NCBI GenBank assembly: GCA_030652345.1
Contig: JAUSAU010000043.1
Location: 1 to 64,000 of the forward strand
DNA length: 64,000 bases
Origin: Coriobacteriia bacterium
GTDB taxonomy: Bacteria; Actinomycetota; Coriobacteriia; Anaerosomatales; PALSA-660
Reading direction: 5' to 3'
The notes beneath the pieces are model-generated. The model saw only the letters and a list, made by a program, of their open reading frames with translations. It ran no database searches and was not told the DNA's origin. Position 1 is the stretch's first letter. Each line of letters begins with the position of its first letter. The translations under genes were made by a program, and so were the position numbers. Below, in pieces: positions 9,453 to 18,161 of this stretch.

Positions 9453-10387
9453 GTGAGGTCATCGACATCGCGATCATCGGGGGCGGCCCGGCGGGCCTGA
9501 CCGCGGCGCTCTACGGCGCGCGGGCGAGGGCGAGCACCGTCGTGTTCGAGAGCCAGCTCCCCGGCGGCGCGATCATCACGACCGACTGGATCGAGAACTA
9601 CCCGGGCATGCCCGAGGGCCTGAACGGGGCGCGCATCGGCGAACTCATGCACGCGCACGCGGAGAAGTTCGGCGCTCGGTTCCGCACATTCGAGAAGGTG
9701 GACTCCCTGCGCGAAGCGGGCGGCGGCTTCATCCTGACCGCCGAAGGCGAAGAGACCGCGGCCCGCACGGTCATCCTGTGCACGGGATCGGTCCCCCGCA
9801 AGCTCGGTATCCCGGGCGAGGCCGAGTACACGGGGCGCGGAGTCTCCTGGTGCGCGACCTGCGACGGTGCGCTCTTCAAGGGCAAGGTCGTGGCGGTCCT
9901 CGGAGGTGGCGACGCGGCCGTCGAAGAGGCGCTGTTCCTCACGAAGTTCGCCGAGCGCGTGCACCTGATCCATCGCCGTGACGAGCTCCGCGCGACCAAG
10001 TGCATCCAGGAGCGCTGCTTCGCCAACGAGAAGATCGAGATGCACTGGAACCGTGTCCCGACCGAGATCCGCGGCCACGAGGGCCGCGTGACAGGGATCG
10101 CCTTGGAGTCCACCGTCGGCGAACCCGACGAACTGCTCGAACTGCAGGGCGTCTTCGAGTTCATCGGTGTGCACCCCAATAGTGAACTCGTCGCCGGCCT
10201 GGCCGATCTGGCGGAGGGCGGCTGGGTCAAGGTCGACTCCACGATGATGACCTCCGTCCCGGGCCTGTGGGCTGCGGGCGACGTCACCGATACGCCGCTC
10301 AAGCAGGTCGTCACCGCTGCGGGGCAGGGCGCGACGGCGGCGTTCGAGGCACTCCGGTACGTCGATTCGGGCGTCTGCACCTTGTAG
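9449..10387 (+). CDS. trxB: Thioredoxin reductase
   Basis: A 312-residue flavoprotein that passes electrons from NAD(P)H through FAD to thioredoxin. Visible motifs: FAD-binding GGGPAGLTAALYGARA at the N-terminus, redox-active CATC (SWCATCDGALF) near residue 133, the second dinucleotide-binding motif GGGDAAVEEALFLTKF, and FAD-binding WAAGDVTD near the C-terminus. The start is a GTG at 9449 overlapping the stop of the PIN-TPR gene by 4 bp. trxA follows 49 bp downstream, with a short stem-loop between them (about 10403-10419). Confidence 0.95.
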   Translation: MSEVIDIAIIGGGPAGLTAALYGARARASTVVFESQLPGGAIITTDWIENYPGMPEGLNGARIGELMHAHAEKFGARFRTFEKVDSLREAGGGFILTAEGEETAARTVILCTGSVPRKLGIPGEAEYTGRGVSWCATCDGALFKGKVVAVLGGGDAAVEEALFLTKFAERVHLIHRRDELRATKCIQERCFANEKIEMHWNRVPTEIRGHEGRVTGIALESTVGEPDELLELQGVFEFIGVHPNSELVAGLADLAEGGWVKVDSTMMTSVPGLWAAGDVTDTPLKQVVTAAGQGATAAFEALRYVDSGVCTL

Positions 10388-10436
10388 TAGTATTCGGCGC
10401 GTGCCCCGCCGGTCGGGGCAGCGAAGGGAGTCTCAC

Positions 10437-10766
10437 ATGAGCGACATCCTGGTACAGGTCACCGACGCCGGCTTCGAGGCCGCGGTCGAGAAGAGCGCCA
10501 CGCCGTTCCTGCTCGACTTCTGGGCCCCGTGGTGCGGCCCGTGCCGCGCGATCGCCCCGGTACTCGAAGAGATCGCGAACGAGTACGCCGGCAAGCTCAC
10601 CGTCGGCAAGCTCAACGTCGACGAGAACCCCGACACGGCCTCGCGGTTCGACGTCCTGTCGATCCCGACGCTGCTCGTGTTCGCTGACGGCGTGGTCGTC
10701 AAGAAGCTCGTAGGCGCCATGCCGAAGAAGAAGCTCCTCGACGAGCTCGCCCCCTGGCTCGGCTAG
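10437..10766 (+). CDS. trxA: Thioredoxin
   Basis: A 109-residue classical thioredoxin, the cytosolic disulfide reductant reduced by the adjacent TrxB. The active site WCGPC lies near residue 30 inside FWAPWCGPCRAIAPV, and the cis-proline loop is SIPTLLVF. The ATG at 10437 follows GAAGGGAG; an in-frame codon at 10401 would add a basic tail not typical of the family. A TAGTAT element at 10388-10393 could give an independent promoter. It heads the tract leading into the hyp genes. Confidence 0.95.
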   Translation: MSDILVQVTDAGFEAAVEKSATPFLLDFWAPWCGPCRAIAPVLEEIANEYAGKLTVGKLNVDENPDTASRFDVLSIPTLLVFADGVVVKKLVGAMPKKKLLDELAPWLG

Positions 10767-10792
10767 TCCGCGCCGCCGCGAAGGAGAACATC

Positions 10793-11047
10793 ATGTGTGA
10801 GAACAGCGTGAACATCCCGCAGCTCAAGGTCCAGGTCGGTCAGGCCGACGATCTGGCTGCGCTCGTCCAGCAGCAGCTCGAGCAGCTCCACCACCTCGCC
10901 GACCACGGAAAGCAGCACGATGCGTCGGTCGAGCTCGCGCAGGCCAACGTCCTGCTCGGAGAGGTCCGCGGCAAGCTCGAGCGGGCGCTGCTGGTGCTTG
11001 ACGGCGGCGGTACTCCCTCCGCGGACGTCACGGTCGAGCTCGTCTGA
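10793..11047 (+). CDS. Small helical hypothetical protein
   Basis: An 84-residue protein, mostly amphipathic helix (a Leu/Gln-rich stretch from about residue 20 to 68 that may form a helical hairpin or coiled coil) with a Gly-containing C-terminal tail. One cysteine lies at position 2. RBS AAGGAG precedes the ATG. It sits 26 bp after trxA and 11 bp before the zinc-ribbon/HEPN-like gene, so it is probably part of the operon running to hypE. I do not recognise a family. Confidence 0.7.
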   Translation: MCENSVNIPQLKVQVGQADDLAALVQQQLEQLHHLADHGKQHDASVELAQANVLLGEVRGKLERALLVLDGGGTPSADVTVELV

Positions 11048-11058
11048 CCACTCGTCGC

Positions 11059-11751
11059 ATGACTCGACCCGACCCTCACGGGAAGCCGGCACCCGCCGCA
11101 CCGATGTTCTGGGAATGCCCGGAATGCGGCTTCCTGTCGACCGACCCCGCCTTCGCGGACGTCGCGACCGTGTGCCCGCTGTGCGGGCGCAAGGACGGCG
11201 TGCGACGCACGTTCCCGCCGGACCGACAGCGACGACTCGACGAGCGGATCCGGCGCTACTACGCCGACGCGGAGTGGGAGATCGTCGTCATCCTGTCCGC
11301 GGCGCTGCTCGAGGCGCTGCTGGAGGACATCCTCGACCGCATCATGGCGGCGCACGGTGCCGACGTGCCGATGCGGGGCACCGTGCTCGACACGGTCCGA
11401 GCGATCGGCGGTCGCGTCGGCAAGCTCTTCCCGCAGCTGACAGGGACCGAGTTCGAGGAGGCCGCGGCGGAGCTCGGCTACCGGGACTTCCCGAAGCGGT
11501 GGCGCACGCTGCGCGAGGCCCGCAACGCCTTCATCCACGACACGCCCTATCGCGACGTCCAGGAAGCACTCGGACAGGGGGCAGCGAGCGAAGGCATGTC
11601 GCTCCTCGACCAGGCGTATCACCTCTTCGTCACGCTCAACAACACGTTCGTCGCTGACGGGCTCAAGGGGCAGAAGCGCGCGTCCGACGCGCCCCGGCTC
11701 AATCTGCACGGCGTGCCGGAAGCGGAGACCGCGGCACCGGTCGAGCCGTGA
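11059..11751 (+). CDS. Zinc-ribbon protein with HEPN-like C-terminal domain
   Basis: A 230-residue protein. The N-terminus has a zinc ribbon built from CPEC (about residue 19) and CPLC (about 39). The remainder is helical, with a long hydrophobic helix (VVILSAALLEALLEDIL) and, near residue 155, REARNAFIHD. This fits the R-X4-H motif and helical setting of HEPN domains, many of which are metal-independent ribonucleases or nucleotide-binding modules. The GTGA overlap with hypF (11748) shows translational coupling to hydrogenase maturation. No antitoxin-type partner is evident unless the 84-residue protein upstream is one. The HEPN assignment is inference from motif and helix pattern only. Confidence 0.7.
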   Translation: MTRPDPHGKPAPAAPMFWECPECGFLSTDPAFADVATVCPLCGRKDGVRRTFPPDRQRRLDERIRRYYADAEWEIVVILSAALLEALLEDILDRIMAAHGADVPMRGTVLDTVRAIGGRVGKLFPQLTGTEFEEAAAELGYRDFPKRWRTLREARNAFIHDTPYRDVQEALGQGAASEGMSLLDQAYHLFVTLNNTFVADGLKGQKRASDAPRLNLHGVPEAETAAPVEP

Positions 11752-14093
11752 TCGCGGGCGCCAGGGTCTCGGTGACGGGAGTCGTGCAGGGGGTCGGTTT
11801 CCGGCCCTTCGTCTACAACCTCGCGCGGCAGCGCGGTCTCACCGGCTGGGTCAACAACACCGCGGAGGGTGTCACCGTCGTGATCGAGGGCGACCCGGCT
11901 GCCGTTGCGGCGTTCCCCGAAGAGGTCCGCTCACTTGCGCCGCCGATGGCCGTCGTCGAGTCGGTCAGCGCGGAGAGCGTCGAGCCTTCCGGCTTCACCG
12001 ACTTCTCGATCCGGGCCTCCGAGGCGCGTGGTGACCTCACCCTCGTCTCCCCCGACATCGCCACATGCCCCGCATGCCGCGAAGACCTCTCCGATCCCGG
12101 CAATCGGCGCTTCCGCTATCCGTTCACGAACTGCACGAACTGCGGCCCGCGCTTCACGATCATCGACTCCCTGCCCTACGACCGCCCCGGCACGTCGATG
12201 AAGGACTTCCCTATGTGCGCCGAGTGCGCTGCCGAGTACGGCGACCCGGGCGACCGGCGATTCCATGCCCAGCCCAACGCCTGCCATGTCTGCGGTCCCC
12301 GGCTCTTCCTCAACGTGAAGGGGCGCGCGCCCTCGGGCTGGGAGTGGGACCGCGCGCAGGAGCGTGTACCCCGTCCCCACCGGGACCGTGCCGCCGAAGC
12401 GCGCAGGACCGACGACATCATCGAGGCCTCCGCGACCATCCTCGCCGGGGGCGACATCCTCGCGATCAAGGGCCTGGGCGGATTCCACCTCGCCTGCGAC
12501 GCCACCAACGAGGTGGCGGTGGCGCGCCTTCGGGACCGGAAGCGCCGCTGGGGCAAACCGTTCGCGGTGATGGTCGCGGACGTGGAACAGGCGCGTGTGT
12601 TCTGCCACATCGGGGACGAAGAAGGCGCGCTTCTCGAAGGCACGGCCCGGCCCATCGTCCTGCTCCGCCTGCGCGAGCACGGAGAGCACCTGGCGCCGTC
12701 GGTCGCCCCCGGACTCGCAGAACTCGGCGTCATGCTCGCGTACACGCCGCTGCACCACATCCTGCTCGCCGCGGCGGGCCGGCCCCTCGTGATGACGTCC
12801 GGCAACCTCTCGGACGAGCCGATCGCGATCGACAACGATGAGGCGCTTCGCCGGCTCGCTCCCATAGCCGACGGCTTCCTGCTGCACGACCGGGCGATCC
12901 TCCAACGCTACGACGACTCGGTCGTCCGGGTCGTCGCGTGCGTGACGGAACCCGTGCGCCGCTCGCGCGGGTTCGCGCCGTTCCCGATCCGGCTCCCCTT
13001 CTCGACCGACCGGCACATCCTGGCTACCGGGCCCGAACAGAAGAACACGTTCTGCCTGGCGCGGGAGGGCTACGCGTTCGTCAGCCAGCACATCGGCGAC
13101 ATGGAGAACGCGGACACACTGGAATCGTACGAGCGCACGATCGAGCTGTACGAGCGCATGTTCCGCGTGAGGCCCGAGATCGTGGCCTACGACCTCCATC
13201 CCGACTACCTCTCGACCAAGTTCGCGCACTCACTGGGCCTGGCGGAGATCGGCGTCCAACACCATCACGCTCACATCGCCAGCGTGACGGCCGAGCACGG
13301 GATCGCCGCGCCGGTGGTCGGACTCGCGTTCGACGGGACCGGTTTCGGTCCGGACGGCACGATCTGGGGCGGCGAGGTCCTGCTCGCCGACTGGACCGGC
13401 TACGAGCGCATCGCGCACCTGAGGCAGGTGCCCATGCCGGGAGGCGCCGCAGCGATCCGCAGACCCGCGCGGATGGCACTCGGCTTGCTCATGGGGATGG
13501 ACAGAGGGCTGTTGGACCACCCCGGTTCGCACTTCCTGCACGAGGCGCTTACAACGGACGAACTCACGATGCTGCCCGCGATGGTGGATCGGGGTGTCAA
13601 CAGCCCTCTGACTTCTTCGATGGGCCGCCTGTTCGACGCGGTGGCGGCCATCACGGGCGTACGGGCCGACGCCGCGTATGAAGGGCAGGCAGCCATCGAA
13701 CTCGAGGCGATCGCGGACCCGCAGGAGAGCGTCGCGTACCGCTTCGCGGTCATCGACGGTCCCCCAGCTGTCATCGACCCGGAGCCTGTCGTGCGCGCGA
13801 TCCTCGACGATGTCTCGCGTGGCGTACCCGCGCCGATCATCTCCGCACGATTCCACAACGCCGTGATCGGCGTGTCGGTCGACACCGCGGTCGCCGCATG
13901 TGGTGCTGCGGGCGCCGGCTACGTCGCGTGTTCCGGCGGTGTCTTCATGAACCGCATCCTCATGGCCGGCGTGCTTCGCGGCATCGAGAACGCCGGGATC
14001 ACGCCGCTCACCCCCCGAGACCTGCCGGTCAACGACGGGGGCATCTCGTTCGGACAGGCCGCCGTGGCATGGTCGCGCCGCGATACGGTATAA
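11748..14093 (+). CDS. hypF: Carbamoyltransferase HypF
   Basis: A 781-residue [NiFe]-hydrogenase maturation enzyme that makes the cyanide-ligand precursor from carbamoyl phosphate and passes it to HypE. Domains in order: acylphosphatase (GVVQGVGFRPFVYN at the N-terminus), two zinc fingers (CPAC...CTNC and CAEC...CHVC, about residues 105-185), a YrdC-like domain (about 220-400), and a Kae1-like carbamoyltransferase domain with the metal-binding HHHAH (about residue 505) and CSGGVFMN near the end. GTG start, overlapping the upstream gene by 4 bp. An insertion of charged residues separates the zinc fingers from the YrdC part. Confidence 0.96.
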   Translation: MIAGARVSVTGVVQGVGFRPFVYNLARQRGLTGWVNNTAEGVTVVIEGDPAAVAAFPEEVRSLAPPMAVVESVSAESVEPSGFTDFSIRASEARGDLTLVSPDIATCPACREDLSDPGNRRFRYPFTNCTNCGPRFTIIDSLPYDRPGTSMKDFPMCAECAAEYGDPGDRRFHAQPNACHVCGPRLFLNVKGRAPSGWEWDRAQERVPRPHRDRAAEARRTDDIIEASATILAGGDILAIKGLGGFHLACDATNEVAVARLRDRKRRWGKPFAVMVADVEQARVFCHIGDEEGALLEGTARPIVLLRLREHGEHLAPSVAPGLAELGVMLAYTPLHHILLAAAGRPLVMTSGNLSDEPIAIDNDEALRRLAPIADGFLLHDRAILQRYDDSVVRVVACVTEPVRRSRGFAPFPIRLPFSTDRHILATGPEQKNTFCLAREGYAFVSQHIGDMENADTLESYERTIELYERMFRVRPEIVAYDLHPDYLSTKFAHSLGLAEIGVQHHHAHIASVTAEHGIAAPVVGLAFDGTGFGPDGTIWGGEVLLADWTGYERIAHLRQVPMPGGAAAIRRPARMALGLLMGMDRGLLDHPGSHFLHEALTTDELTMLPAMVDRGVNSPLTSSMGRLFDAVAAITGVRADAAYEGQAAIELEAIADPQESVAYRFAVIDGPPAVIDPEPVVRAILDDVSRGVPAPIISARFHNAVIGVSVDTAVAACGAAGAGYVACSGGVFMNRILMAGVLRGIENAGITPLTPRDLPVNDGGISFGQAAVAWSRRDTV

Positions 14094-14136
14094 CCATCCG
14101 GTACCGCCGACACGGTAACGATGCAAGGAGTCCTCT

Positions 14137-14415
14137 ATGTGTCTCGCAGTCCCCGCCAAGGTCGTCACCATGCACGAGAACACGATGGCAGAGGTCGACA
14201 TCCACGGCGTGAGCCGTGTGGTCAGCCTCAGCCTGGTTCCCGAGGCTGAGGTCGGATCGTGGGTCCTGATCCACGCGGGTTTCGCCATCCAGGTCGTCGA
14301 CGAGGAGTTCGCCGCCGAGTCCTGGGACCTCATCCGTCAGATCGAGTGGGGCGATGACCGTCCCGAAGGCATCCCGGCGGAACTGCTCGCCGAGCCGGCC
14401 GAAGCGAGCGCCTAG
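14137..14415 (+). CDS. hypC: Hydrogenase maturation chaperone HypC
   Basis: A 92-residue HypC/HybG-family chaperone that binds HypD during Fe(CN)2CO assembly and then escorts the hydrogenase large-subunit precursor. The N-terminus MCLAVPAKV carries the essential Cys2. RBS AAGGAG lies just upstream of the ATG. It is followed after 2 bp by hypD. The C-terminal tail is slightly longer and more acidic than in minimal family members. Confidence 0.95.
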   Translation: MCLAVPAKVVTMHENTMAEVDIHGVSRVVSLSLVPEAEVGSWVLIHAGFAIQVVDEEFAAESWDLIRQIEWGDDRPEGIPAELLAEPAEASA

Positions 14416-14417
14416 CC

Positions 14418-15515
14418 GTGGCCGACGTCCAGGACGCGTGGCGCGACCCGGAACTCGCCAGACACCTCATCGAACTGATCGCCGAAGCCGCCGACAGACC
14501 CATGAAGATCATGGAGGTGTGCGGCACGCACACCGTCGCCATCGCGCGTTTCGGACTGCGTGAGGTGATGCCGGAGAACATCACGCTGCTCTCCGGTCCC
14601 GGCTGCCCCGTGTGTGTCACCGCCAACGGCGACATCGACTTCGCCATAGAGCTCGGCCGCCAGCCCGGCGTCGTCATAACCACGTTCGGCGACATGATGA
14701 AGGTGCCGGGGTCGTACTCGTCGCTTTCGCGGGAGAAGGCGGACGGGCGCGATATCCGGATCGTCTACTCGCCGCTCGACGCCGTGCGCATGGCCGAGGA
14801 TGAGCCCGACCGTCAGGTCGTCTTCCTCGGCGTCGGCTTCGAGACGACCGCGCCGACGATCGCCTCGACGATCAAGACGGCCGCCGCGAAGAGCCTGAGC
14901 AACTTCACCGTCCTCTCCGTCCACAAGACCGTCCCGAAGGCGCTCGAGGCGCTCGTCAACGACCCGGACGTGCAGATCGACGGTTTCATCCTGCCGGGCC
15001 ACGTCTCCACCATCATCGGGCCTGAGCCATACCGCTTCATCGCGTCGGAATACCACGTGCCGGGGGTCGCCACTGGCTTCGAGCCGGTCGACGTACTCCA
15101 GGGCGTATGGATGCTCGCGAAGCAGCTCAAGGAAGGGCGCGCCGAGATCGAGGTGGCCTACCGCCGCGGCGTCAACGATCTGGGCAACCCGACCGCGCAG
15201 GCGCTCATCGAGGAGGTCTTCGAGCCCGAGGACGCCGAGTGGCGCGGCATCGGGGTCATCCCCGGCACCGGACTCGGCATCCGCGAGGAGTTCTCGGCGT
15301 ACGACGCTGCGAAGCGCTTCGACGTCACGCCTCCCGAGCCCAAGGCGATCCCCGGTTGCCAGTGCGGCGACGTACTGCGCGGGGTCATCCTGCCGTTCCA
15401 GTGCCGCCTGTTCGGCAAGGGCTGCACGCCGGAGCACCCCATCGGGCCGTGCATGGTCTCCTCCGAGGGATCCTGCGCCGCCTACTACCGCTACACCGAC
15501 TACGGCCGCTCGTAA
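14418..15515 (+). CDS. hypD: Hydrogenase maturation protein HypD
   Basis: A 365-residue [4Fe-4S] scaffold on which the Fe(CN)2CO unit is assembled with HypC. Conserved motifs visible: CGTHT near residue 36, GPGCPVCV near 65, GFETTAPT near 140, and the C-terminal cysteine-rich region (GCQCGDVLRG, FGKGCTPEHPIGPC) that holds the Fe-S cluster. GTG start, 2 bp after hypC; its RBS would lie within the end of hypC. Confidence 0.96.
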   Translation: MADVQDAWRDPELARHLIELIAEAADRPMKIMEVCGTHTVAIARFGLREVMPENITLLSGPGCPVCVTANGDIDFAIELGRQPGVVITTFGDMMKVPGSYSSLSREKADGRDIRIVYSPLDAVRMAEDEPDRQVVFLGVGFETTAPTIASTIKTAAAKSLSNFTVLSVHKTVPKALEALVNDPDVQIDGFILPGHVSTIIGPEPYRFIASEYHVPGVATGFEPVDVLQGVWMLAKQLKEGRAEIEVAYRRGVNDLGNPTAQALIEEVFEPEDAEWRGIGVIPGTGLGIREEFSAYDAAKRFDVTPPEPKAIPGCQCGDVLRGVILPFQCRLFGKGCTPEHPIGPCMVSSEGSCAAYYRYTDYGRS

Positions 15516-15545
15516 GGCCCGCCCCTTCTCGACCCGGAGGTCCTG

Positions 15546-16553
15546 ATGCGTTCTGACCGCGTCCTGCTCGCGCACGGCAGCGGCGGCACGATGATGCGCG
15601 AACTGATCGAGGTGTTCGTCGACCGGTTCGGTGACGAGGCCCTCAAGCGCATGGACGACGCCGCATCGCTCGAGATCCCTCCGGGGCGCATCGCCCTGTC
15701 GACCGACACGTACGTCGTGACGCCGCGCTTCTTCCCCGGCGGCGACATCGGGCGCCTCGCGGTGGCGGGCACGGTCAACGACGTCTCGACATCCGGCGCA
15801 ACGCCGCTCTTCCTCACGGTCGGATTCATCCTCGAGGAGGGCCTGCCCATCGAGGAGCTCGGGCGGATACTCGATTCGATGACGGAGTGCGCGGCCGAAG
15901 CGGGGGTGCGTATCGTCACCGGCGACACGAAGGTCGTGGAGCGCGGGCACGGCGACGGCGTGTACATCAACACGGCCGGCGTCGGCGTCCTGGCCGAGGG
16001 CGTGGACCTGTCCGGCGCCTACTGCCGCCCCGGCGACAAGGTGCTGCTCTCCGGCACGCTCGGCGACCACGGCATCGCCGTGATGTCGACGCGTGAGGGC
16101 CTGAGTTTCTCGACGGACATCGTGACCGACGCCGCGCCGCTCAACCGGATGATCGCCGCGGTCCTGGCGGCGGCGCCCGCCGTGCGCTGCTTCCGCGACC
16201 CCACCCGCGGGGGTCTCGCCTCCTGCCTCAACGAACTGGCAAGCGCCTCCGGCGTCTCGATCACGGTGGACGAGGGTTCCGTGCCTGTGCGCGAGCAGGT
16301 GCGCGGCGCGTGCGAGATGCTGGGCTACGACGTCTTCCAGGTGGCGAACGAGGGCAAGATGGTCGCGGTCGTGCCTGCGGATCAGGCCGACGCGGCGCTC
16401 GCAGCCATGAAGTCCGCGCCGTACGGCGAGGACGCCGCTCTTGTCGGCGAGGTCACCGAGGGCCCGTCGGGCCGCGTCTACGTGCAGACGACCTTCGGCG
16501 CACGCCGGATCATGGACATGCTCGTCGGCGAGCAGTTGCCGCGGATCTGCTAG
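15546..16553 (+). CDS. hypE: Hydrogenase maturation protein HypE
   Basis: A 335-residue PurM-like ATPase that dehydrates the HypF-derived thiocarbamate on its C-terminal cysteine to thiocyanate, giving the CN- ligands. AHGSGGTMM lies at the N-terminus, GDTKVVERGHGDG in the middle, and the polypeptide ends in PRIC, placing the acceptor Cys at the extreme C-terminus as required. GGAGGT precedes the ATG. It is the last gene of the hyp block; hypA and hypB, needed for nickel insertion, are not in this window. Confidence 0.96.
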   Translation: MRSDRVLLAHGSGGTMMRELIEVFVDRFGDEALKRMDDAASLEIPPGRIALSTDTYVVTPRFFPGGDIGRLAVAGTVNDVSTSGATPLFLTVGFILEEGLPIEELGRILDSMTECAAEAGVRIVTGDTKVVERGHGDGVYINTAGVGVLAEGVDLSGAYCRPGDKVLLSGTLGDHGIAVMSTREGLSFSTDIVTDAAPLNRMIAAVLAAAPAVRCFRDPTRGGLASCLNELASASGVSITVDEGSVPVREQVRGACEMLGYDVFQVANEGKMVAVVPADQADAALAAMKSAPYGEDAALVGEVTEGPSGRVYVQTTFGARRIMDMLVGEQLPRIC

Positions 16554-16573
16554 CGGGTGTTCCGCGCGATTCC

Positions 16574-16605
16574 CGGTGCCGCCGTCCGTCCTGCCGGCGG
16601 CACCG
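16574..16605 (+). terminator. Strong hairpin after hypE
   Basis: Perfect 11-bp inverted repeat (CGGTGCCGCCG / CGGCGGCACCG) with a 10-nt loop, 20 bp after the hypE stop. No T-run follows, so termination would be weak or factor-assisted; it may instead protect the 3' end of the hyp mRNA. Confidence 0.5.
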
Positions 16606-16663
16606 TGCGATGCGCTCATGTAGAATCTGCACGCCATCGTCGTCGAGAGAGTCGGGACACTTC

Positions 16664-18112
16664 ATGCCGCGCTTGGACACGGTGCGGGACGGCAGCCCGG
16701 CACGACGCATCGGACTACTCGTTCTGGCTGTCCTGACCGCGTGCGCCCTCCTTTCCGGAGCGCCGGCCGATCAGGCAGCTGCTGCCGAGCCCACGACAAC
16801 GGTCGGCGCGCTGACGTTCAAGAGCCTGCCGTTCGAGGCGCTCAACGGACCCGCGGAGTACGCCTACTACTACCGTTCGCGGCCGCTGCCCATGGTGGGC
16901 GCGACGGATGCCGTGCACGCCATGGTCATCAGAGGGATCACCTACGACTTCGCGCTGCGACCGGCCATGTGGGGCCACTTCTACACGAACTCCTACGAAC
17001 TGACCGGCGAGCCGTGGTACCTGCTTCGCGCACGGGCGCAGGCCGATCACCTGATCTCCACCAGGGCGGTCGAGGGCGAAGGATGGTTCTACCCCAGCAC
17101 CTTCGCCTATCGCTTCGACTCGAAGTACGGGGGCACGCTCCGGCCGCCCTGGTACTCGGGCATCGCCCAGGGCACCGCGCTCGGATTCTTCGCACGCCTC
17201 TACAAGGCGACCGGCGAACCGGCATACCTCGAGGCCGCAGAGCACACGCTTGAGAGCTTCCTCGTTCCCCCGGTGAGCGGACGACCGTGGATCAGTCGCG
17301 TCGACAGCCTCGGCTATCTCCGGCTCGAAGAGTACCCCGGGACCCGCTGGCAGTTCGTGCTCAACGGTCACATCGAGGCGACTGCGGGGCTCTACGACTA
17401 CTACCGCGTCACCGGTGACCCGCGCGCGCTCGAACTCTACCGCGGTGCGCTCACGACGCTCGTGAAGTACGGAGACACGTTCAGGCACCGCAACTGGATC
17501 AGCGCCTACTCGCTCGGCGCACGAGCGCAGTATGTCGGCTACCACCGACGGGTGATCCGGCAGTACCTCATGCTGTACGCCCTATCGGGCGACCCGAGAT
17601 TCGTCCATCTCGCCAACGAGTACGACACGGACTCTCCCGCATCGAGCGCTCCTGGCGTGGTCAGCGTGGCCCGGGGCACCTACGTCGCCTATCGGTTCTC
17701 ATCGTCCGGTCGGATAACGGGAGTGAGGCGCCTGAGCAGCCGCGTGGAGACCACACTGCGCACCGACACCCGGCAACGCATCCGCGGCCGGCAGAGCATG
17801 TGGCTGCGCATATCGCAAGGACGGCTTCGCGGCTACTGGCTCAGAGAGACGGTCGGCCGTGTGTACGTCCGCGGCGTCCACGATGCGCTGACGTACCGGC
17901 CGCCGCTCCCCGTGACCACCCGTGCGGGCGCATGGCGCTTCATCAGAGTCGCTGCGTCCGGCGCCGTGACCGAGTCGGTCACGGCGACCACCGCGATCGA
18001 GCCGGTCACGATCGCCGGGCGAGCGGTCGTCAACGGAGCTCCCATGGCGCTGCTGGCATCGGGCCCACACGAGGGATTCTGGGTCCCGCAACGCGCCATC
18101 GTGTGGCCGTAG
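16664..18112 (+). CDS. Secreted D-glucuronyl C5-epimerase-like protein
   Basis: A 482-residue exported protein. N-terminal signal: basic region, hydrophobic IGLLVLAVLTAC that could be a lipobox (LTAC) or a normal signal with later cleavage after an Ala run. Residues 85-320 match by eye the C-terminal domain of glucuronyl C5-epimerases (alpha/alpha barrel): WYSGIAQGTALGFFARLY at about 163-180, LEEYPG at about 221, FVLNGHIEATAGLYDYYRV at about 231-249, and repeated TGEP/TGDP helix turns. The final 150 residues form a beta-rich, probably carbohydrate- or wall-binding part of unknown type. A TAGAAT -10 candidate is at 16621-16626. Substrate unknown. Confidence 0.75.
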   Translation: MPRLDTVRDGSPARRIGLLVLAVLTACALLSGAPADQAAAAEPTTTVGALTFKSLPFEALNGPAEYAYYYRSRPLPMVGATDAVHAMVIRGITYDFALRPAMWGHFYTNSYELTGEPWYLLRARAQADHLISTRAVEGEGWFYPSTFAYRFDSKYGGTLRPPWYSGIAQGTALGFFARLYKATGEPAYLEAAEHTLESFLVPPVSGRPWISRVDSLGYLRLEEYPGTRWQFVLNGHIEATAGLYDYYRVTGDPRALELYRGALTTLVKYGDTFRHRNWISAYSLGARAQYVGYHRRVIRQYLMLYALSGDPRFVHLANEYDTDSPASSAPGVVSVARGTYVAYRFSSSGRITGVRRLSSRVETTLRTDTRQRIRGRQSMWLRISQGRLRGYWLRETVGRVYVRGVHDALTYRPPLPVTTRAGAWRFIRVAASGAVTESVTATTAIEPVTIAGRAVVNGAPMALLASGPHEGFWVPQRAIVWP

Positions 18113-18149
18113 CCATTCGGCGTCGTGCGGACCGCCGTCGGCCTTCCGC

Positions 18150-18161
18150 TACACTCGGGAC
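18150..18161 (+). promoter_or_regulatory. Leaderless-type -10 element of the DMT transporter gene
   Basis: TACACT (18150-18155) stands exactly 6 bp before the ATG at 18162, and no Shine-Dalgarno sequence is present. This TANNNT-N6-ATG layout predicts transcription starting at or next to the A of the ATG. Confidence 0.5.

Noticed and set aside
8672..10387. 571-codon frame running from inside the PIN-TPR gene into trxB
   Set aside because: Only the part from 9449 encodes thioredoxin reductase; the upstream part is an out-of-frame read of the PIN-TPR gene.
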